The position numbers were made by a program, and so were the translations under genes. The notes beneath the pieces are model-generated. The model did not search any database, had not been told where the DNA came from, and saw only the letters and a program-made list of their open reading frames with translations. This document shows, piece after piece, positions 27,102-30,869 of a DNA stretch of 30,869 bases; positions within the stretch are counted from its first letter, which is position 1; every line of letters starts with the position of its first letter. This DNA comes from Pseudomonadota bacterium. GTDB taxonomy: Bacteria > Desulfobacterota > Desulfovibrionia > Desulfovibrionales > Desulfovibrionaceae. The DNA lies in NCBI GenBank assembly GCA_023450535.1, contig JAEXGX010000324.1:1-30869 (forward strand), written 5' to 3'.

Positions 27102-29492
27102 GTGGAAGAACATCTCAAACCGACGAGAAATCAAGCCGCACCATCCTATACACTCATGCAACGCAAGAAGACCTCCACCACCCCGTGGAACTTCATCGGC
27201 ACCCGACTGGCGCTGACACTTGCCGCATTTGAAATTCTGATTTTCGTACTGCTCATCGGTTATAACTCGCATGTAAACCTGCTCACAGCGGACAGAGTCA
27301 TCAAAAGAGACATGGAGCCCCTTACCCGCTCCATAGCCATGAATACCCAGCTTTACATCCAGGGGCTCTGCTCCATAGGGCGGGTTTTCGCTCTGGATGA
27401 AGGAGTAATCGCGACCCTGAACGGAGGCGATGCCACATCTCTGGATATTTCCATCCGCAAACTCATTCAGGAAAATCCCACCCTGTGGTCAGTACAGCTT
27501 GTGGACGCCAAGGGCACAAGCCTGCGTGAAACCAACCGGGAAGGGAAAAGCACAGACGTGGGACCTTCCGCCGCCCAGAGCGATGCCCTGACGCAGGTTC
27601 TTTCTGGTGGAAAACTACAGGCCACCAGTGCTATGGTACGGCAAAATGCGCAAAAGCAGCACGTTTTTTATGTGGCGGCAGCAGTGAACAACGCCCAGGA
27701 CAAAACTGTGGGAGCCTTGCAACTGGGTTTTCTGTTCGACAATGTGGGCAAAACCATCTTTGCGCCATTGCACATAGGTGAAACAGGGCGCGCATTCCTG
27801 CTCAGCGCCGACGGCAAGCTGCTGGTGCACAATGATCCTTCCAAGGTAGGCGGAGACGGCGGTGTGCCCGATGTGGTGACAAAAATACTGGCCGCCCGGA
27901 ATGGACACCTGGAAGCCACCGTAAACGGACAGCTTACCGTGTACACCTTTACGTCGTTACCGGGAAGTAACTGGCTGGCCGGACTTTCCATTACCAAGAA
28001 CGAACTGATGGGCGACGTGTACAGCATGCTGTACATGCTGGTGGGTATGGGGCTTCTGGCGGCGCTTCTCCTTGGTGCCATTACCTTTTTCCTGCTGAAC
28101 CTCAATCTGACCCGTCCCATCCGCAAGTTGCGGGATTTTGCCTACGCCATTGCCGATCAGAACTATTCCGCATGGCTGGAAGGCAAGTTTGTCTGCGAAC
28201 TCAATGACCTTGCCCTGGGCATGCGCCATATGCGCTACAAAATCAAGGACGAACTGGGCTTTACCAAAGGCGTGCTTGGTGCCATAGGTACTCCCTGCGG
28301 CATTGTAGGCACAGATGAGCGCATGATGTGGATAAACCAACACCTGTGCACTATGCTGGCCAAGCCGGGCAAGCCCGAGGAGTATCTGGGGCTTATCGCG
28401 GGGGATTTTTACTACAATGATCCCGCACGAGAAACCATCTCCCAGAAAGCCCTCAAGAAGAGGGAGCTCATGACGGGACGCGTGTCCACCACGACGCTGA
28501 ACGGACAAACGCTGGATGTCTCGGTATTCACCACGCCTTTTTATGATCTGGACGGCAAGCTGCTGGGAGCGCTTTCCTTCTGGACGGACATCACAGACCT
28601 CACGACCAGCCAGCGCACGGTGGAAGCCCAGCGCGAAAGCATGATCCAGTCGGCGCAGGCCGCATTGTCTGTTTCGGCTCAGTTGGGCGAAGCGGCAGAA
28701 GTACTGGCCGAACACCTGGCCCTTTCCATGAACAACGCTCTCCAGCAGCAAAAGCGTTTGGGCACGGCGGCCAATGCCACGGAAAATATGAACACCTCCA
28801 TAGGTCAGGTGGCGGCCAATGCCAAAACCGCCGCCGAGAGGGCTAACGAAGCCAGTGAAATTTCGCAAAACGGGGCCGCGCAAGTGCACGATGCCGTTCA
28901 GATTATTACAGGCCTGCGCGACCACATGGGTGAAATGAGCCAAAGCCTTGCGGAACTGGGCAAACAGGCTGACGATATCGGGAAAATTGTGGATATGATT
29001 ACCGATATAGCCGACCAGACCAATCTGCTGGCGCTCAACGCCGCCATCGAGGCGGCCAGAGCAGGCGACGCAGGACGGGGCTTTGCCGTGGTGGCCGCTG
29101 AAGTGCGCAAACTGGCGGAAAAAACCATGTCCGCCACCACAGATGTGGGGCAGGCCATACGCGCCATCCAGAGCGTCACGCAAACCAGCGTCCGCCTTAT
29201 GAGCCAGGCTTCCAGCGATGCTATGGCCTCGGTGGAGCAAACTACGCGTGTGGGAACGGCACTCGGCAATATCCTTGCCGCCGTGTCCGAAACCGCCGGC
29301 ATGGTCAGCGGCATCGCCAGAGAAGCACAGCAGCAGAGCCTTTCGTCACAAGACATTGCCGCCATCACAGAGGAGCTGAACACCATTGCCGGACAGACGG
29401 CCAACACCATGGAGCAGGCCACCAAGGCCGTAGCCAGCGTACGGGCGCTTATCAAGAACCTGCGCAAGGCCATGGACGGCCTGAAGAAATAA
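27102..29492 (+). CDS. Methyl-accepting chemotaxis protein (periplasmic sensor, HAMP, PAS)
   Basis: The 796-residue inner-membrane chemoreceptor has TM1 at about 36-54, a dCache-like periplasmic ligand domain (about 55-305), TM2 at about 307-332, a HAMP domain, a PAS domain (about 390-500, beginning GVLGAIGTPCGIVGTDERM) and a coiled-coil signalling domain. The hairpin tip DQTNLLALNAAIEAARAGDA starts at residue 638 and is the CheA/CheW contact. GTG 27102 is chosen because GAGG lies five bases upstream; ATG 27156 is the alternative and has a poor binding site. It lies alone downstream of the lactate operon terminator. Its ligand cannot be read from the sequence; lactate is only a contextual guess. 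Confidence 0.92.
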   Translation: MEEHLKPTRNQAAPSYTLMQRKKTSTTPWNFIGTRLALTLAAFEILIFVLLIGYNSHVNLLTADRVIKRDMEPLTRSIAMNTQLYIQGLCSIGRVFALDEGVIATLNGGDATSLDISIRKLIQENPTLWSVQLVDAKGTSLRETNREGKSTDVGPSAAQSDALTQVLSGGKLQATSAMVRQNAQKQHVFYVAAAVNNAQDKTVGALQLGFLFDNVGKTIFAPLHIGETGRAFLLSADGKLLVHNDPSKVGGDGGVPDVVTKILAARNGHLEATVNGQLTVYTFTSLPGSNWLAGLSITKNELMGDVYSMLYMLVGMGLLAALLLGAITFFLLNLNLTRPIRKLRDFAYAIADQNYSAWLEGKFVCELNDLALGMRHMRYKIKDELGFTKGVLGAIGTPCGIVGTDERMMWINQHLCTMLAKPGKPEEYLGLIAGDFYYNDPARETISQKALKKRELMTGRVSTTTLNGQTLDVSVFTTPFYDLDGKLLGALSFWTDITDLTTSQRTVEAQRESMIQSAQAALSVSAQLGEAAEVLAEHLALSMNNALQQQKRLGTAANATENMNTSIGQVAANAKTAAERANEASEISQNGAAQVHDAVQIITGLRDHMGEMSQSLAELGKQADDIGKIVDMITDIADQTNLLALNAAIEAARAGDAGRGFAVVAAEVRKLAEKTMSATTDVGQAIRAIQSVTQTSVRLMSQASSDAMASVEQTTRVGTALGNILAAVSETAGMVSGIAREAQQQSLSSQDIAAITEELNTIAGQTANTMEQATKAVASVRALIKNLRKAMDGLKK

Positions 29493-29584
29493 TCTGGATC
29501 ATCCCCAGCGAAAACCGAAGTATTGGATTAATTTTAAAGCAAAATCATTCTAATGCTTCGATTTAATTAATAATTTTTCATAGC

Positions 29585-29713
29585 ACTTTATTCTGAACGT
29601 ATCTGGCAGCCAGTATCCCATGTTCTGGCCACAATTTTTACACCTTCACGACCGAGTTTCGCGTCCTCCTGATTCTGAAAACTCCGTAGAGCATTTCAAT
29701 TTTGAAATGCTCT
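29585..29713 (-). repeat. Dispersed intergenic repeat, copy D (reverse orientation)
   Basis: Read on the minus strand it starts with the palindrome at 29713-29688, then ACGGAG, GCGAAACTCGGTC (29662-29650), GGCCAGAACATGGGATACTG and CCAGATACGTTCAG. GGCCAGAACA is identical to copy B. The middle block found in A and C is shortened or missing. Confidence 0.55.
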
Positions 29714-29725
29714 CAATTTTTATTG
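29688..29725 (+). terminator. 12-bp inverted repeat followed by T-rich sequence
   Basis: AGAGCATTTCAA and TTGAAATGCTCT are separated by TT; CAATTTTTATT follows on the plus strand. It could terminate chemoreceptor transcripts, about 200 bases after the stop. It is also the palindromic head of repeat copy D and shares GCATTTCA with the palindrome at 18730-18759. Confidence 0.6.
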
Positions 29726-29875
29726 GGGAAGCTCCTCGGTACGCCGTGCAGGGGAAACAACCAGCCTCTCACGCGGATTTGTAGCACGTATCAATTCTTA
29801 TCAGCTTGCCGGGCATGGCTTCCTGTGGCAAAATAACAATACTTCACTTTCAGAATACAATTTTTGGAGGTCATC

Positions 29876-30869
29876 ATGAGCGAGTCCCGCTCGGCCCCAT
29901 CCCCAGACAGAGCCTCTGACGATATTTCGGCCTCTCCTCCCCAGCATACGGCGGGCGGCACGCTGAGCATGAACGAAGACGAACTTGAGCTGTGCGGCCA
30001 ATCCTGCCGACTTTTATACAGGGAAATCGGCATCGGAAGTGCGCTGACCTACCTGTTCGGCATGTTGCGCGGGCACTTCTCCCTGACGCGTATTTTCTGT
30101 GGCTTCCGGCGCTATAAAACTTCCTCCTTTACCCCGCTCGCCGATACCCTCTCCGACACGCACAACCGGGTGCGCACACTGGCCACCACAGAGTTCACCC
30201 AGGAGCAAATCGACCTGCTCATGGGTACGGACTCTCTCGCGCCCTATACCATCAACAATGCCTTCAGCCTCAAGAATGCCCATACCAGTCTGCGTGAGGA
30301 AGATCTCGCCTCCTACCTGCGCATCCCGCTATTTACGGTGGGGGAAGCCACATTCCAGCTCATTTTCTGTTCCAACATCGCGGGCACTTTCTCGGAAGAA
30401 TTGCTCGGCAAGCTGCTCAAGCTCACCCGTCCCCTGGGGGAGGAACTGCGCGACGGCTTCATGGACAGCAACGACGTGCGCGCGGCGGAACACATCGGCT
30501 CTCCCATGGGAAGCGCGGTGGAACGCCTGCGGGCCATGCGCGGCATACATGAACTGTACACCCAGATTGAACAGGCCGCTGCCACGGAATGCACTGTGCT
30601 CATACTGGGGGAAACCGGTACCGGCAAGGAACTCGTGGCCGACACGGTGCGCGAGCTTTCCGCGCGCGCAGGGCATCCCTTTGTCAAAGTCAACTGCGGA
30701 GCTGTCAATGAACAGCTCATTGACAGCGAACTGTTCGGCCACGAACGGGGCGCTTTCACCGGCGCATACGGCGCGCATACCGGCTACTTTGAGAGCGCCA
30801 ACGGCGGCACCATTTTTCTGGATGAAATCGGGGATCTGCCGCTGCCTCTTCAGGCCCGCATGCTACGCG
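29876..30869 (+). CDS. Sigma-54-dependent transcriptional activator, 3' end beyond the window
   Basis: The 331 visible residues have an N-terminal region of about 200 residues resembling a GAF-type ligand sensor, with no receiver-type Asp pocket, so it is probably not a response regulator. The AAA+ domain then shows Walker A (GETGTGKE), the sigma-54 contact loop (GAFTGA) and Walker B (GGTIFLDEIGDL). It should remodel sigma-54 RNA polymerase at -24/-12 promoters; the DNA-binding HTH lies outside the window. The start follows TTGGAGG by five bases. Targets are unknown. Lactate operons of Desulfovibrio are reported to be under sigma-54 activators, but those are response regulators, so the link here is only contextual. 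Confidence 0.93.
   Translation, partial: MSESRSAPSPDRASDDISASPPQHTAGGTLSMNEDELELCGQSCRLLYREIGIGSALTYLFGMLRGHFSLTRIFCGFRRYKTSSFTPLADTLSDTHNRVRTLATTEFTQEQIDLLMGTDSLAPYTINNAFSLKNAHTSLREEDLASYLRIPLFTVGEATFQLIFCSNIAGTFSEELLGKLLKLTRPLGEELRDGFMDSNDVRAAEHIGSPMGSAVERLRAMRGIHELYTQIEQAAATECTVLILGETGTGKELVADTVRELSARAGHPFVKVNCGAVNEQLIDSELFGHERGAFTGAYGAHTGYFESANGGTIFLDEIGDLPLPLQARMLR

Larger units (their letters stand above)
29493..29875. other. Spacer between the chemoreceptor and the sigma-54 activator genes
   Basis: AT-rich near the chemoreceptor stop. Copy D of the dispersed repeat lies here in reverse orientation, together with a palindrome that may act as a terminator. No gene was seen. TTGGAGG at 29864-29870 is the ribosome binding site of the next gene. 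Confidence 0.65.

Noticed and set aside
26811..27272. 153-codon minus-strand frame overlapping the chemoreceptor start
   Set aside because: It overlaps repeat copy C and the start of the real gene on the other strand, and has no family signature; probably a by-product of the repeat.

Overview
The window looks like a chromosomal stretch from a Desulfovibrio-like sulfate reducer (Desulfovibrionaceae, Desulfobacterota). This is inferred from the lactate-oxidation cluster (FAD/FMN-type D-lactate dehydrogenase, two-[4Fe-4S] CCG protein, LutC-like protein, LutB-like protein fused to CCG domains, lactate permease), the many periplasmic-sensor signalling proteins, and the GC-rich coding regions separated by AT-rich spacers. 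No rRNA, tRNA, CRISPR array or transposase was seen.

Layout. 1-166: start of a minus-strand gene leaving the left edge. 167-858: gene-poor spacer with a dispersed repeat. 859-5367: very large hybrid histidine kinase (periplasmic sensor, PAS, HisKA/HATPase, two receivers, HPt), followed by a DinB-like gene with a strong terminator. 6071-6661: small heat-shock protein with its own promoter-like sequence and terminator. 6801-7289 (minus): unrecognised small protein with a Cys-Pro tail. 7488-13109: ybaK-like deacylase, then sbcD and sbcC with overlapping stop and start. 13110-13635: AT-rich spacer with a truncated small ORF. 13636-18727: a decaying cyclic-di-GMP and sugar-sensing block: an EAL-type phosphodiesterase with a 47-nt GA repeat at its 5' end, a XylF-like pseudogene overlapping it, thiM, and a PAS-GGDEF gene frameshifted in a C run. 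18728-19317: regulatory spacer with a 30-nt perfect palindrome, a dispersed repeat copy and operator-like inverted repeats. 19318-26659: the lactate uptake and oxidation operon, closed by a strong terminator. 27102-29492: a chemoreceptor. 29876-right edge: a sigma-54 enhancer-binding protein.

How the genes may work together. The permease imports lactate. The GlcD-type flavoprotein, the Fe-S CCG protein and the LutC/LutB pair oxidise D- and L-lactate to pyruvate and pass electrons to the membrane. Around this core sit a chemoreceptor, a hybrid kinase, a c-di-GMP phosphodiesterase, a (broken) diguanylate cyclase and a sigma-54 activator, so the window pairs one energy substrate pathway with dense environmental sensing.

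Most notable observations. (1) A (GA)23G tract sits in the 5' coding region of an otherwise intact EAL phosphodiesterase; the geometry of two upstream ATGs and nearby out-of-frame stops fits a three-state phase-variable switch. (2) An intergenic repeat of roughly 130-250 bp occurs in four diverged copies, each with a palindromic head and conserved blocks, next to the kinase, lactate, chemoreceptor and sigma-54-activator genes.
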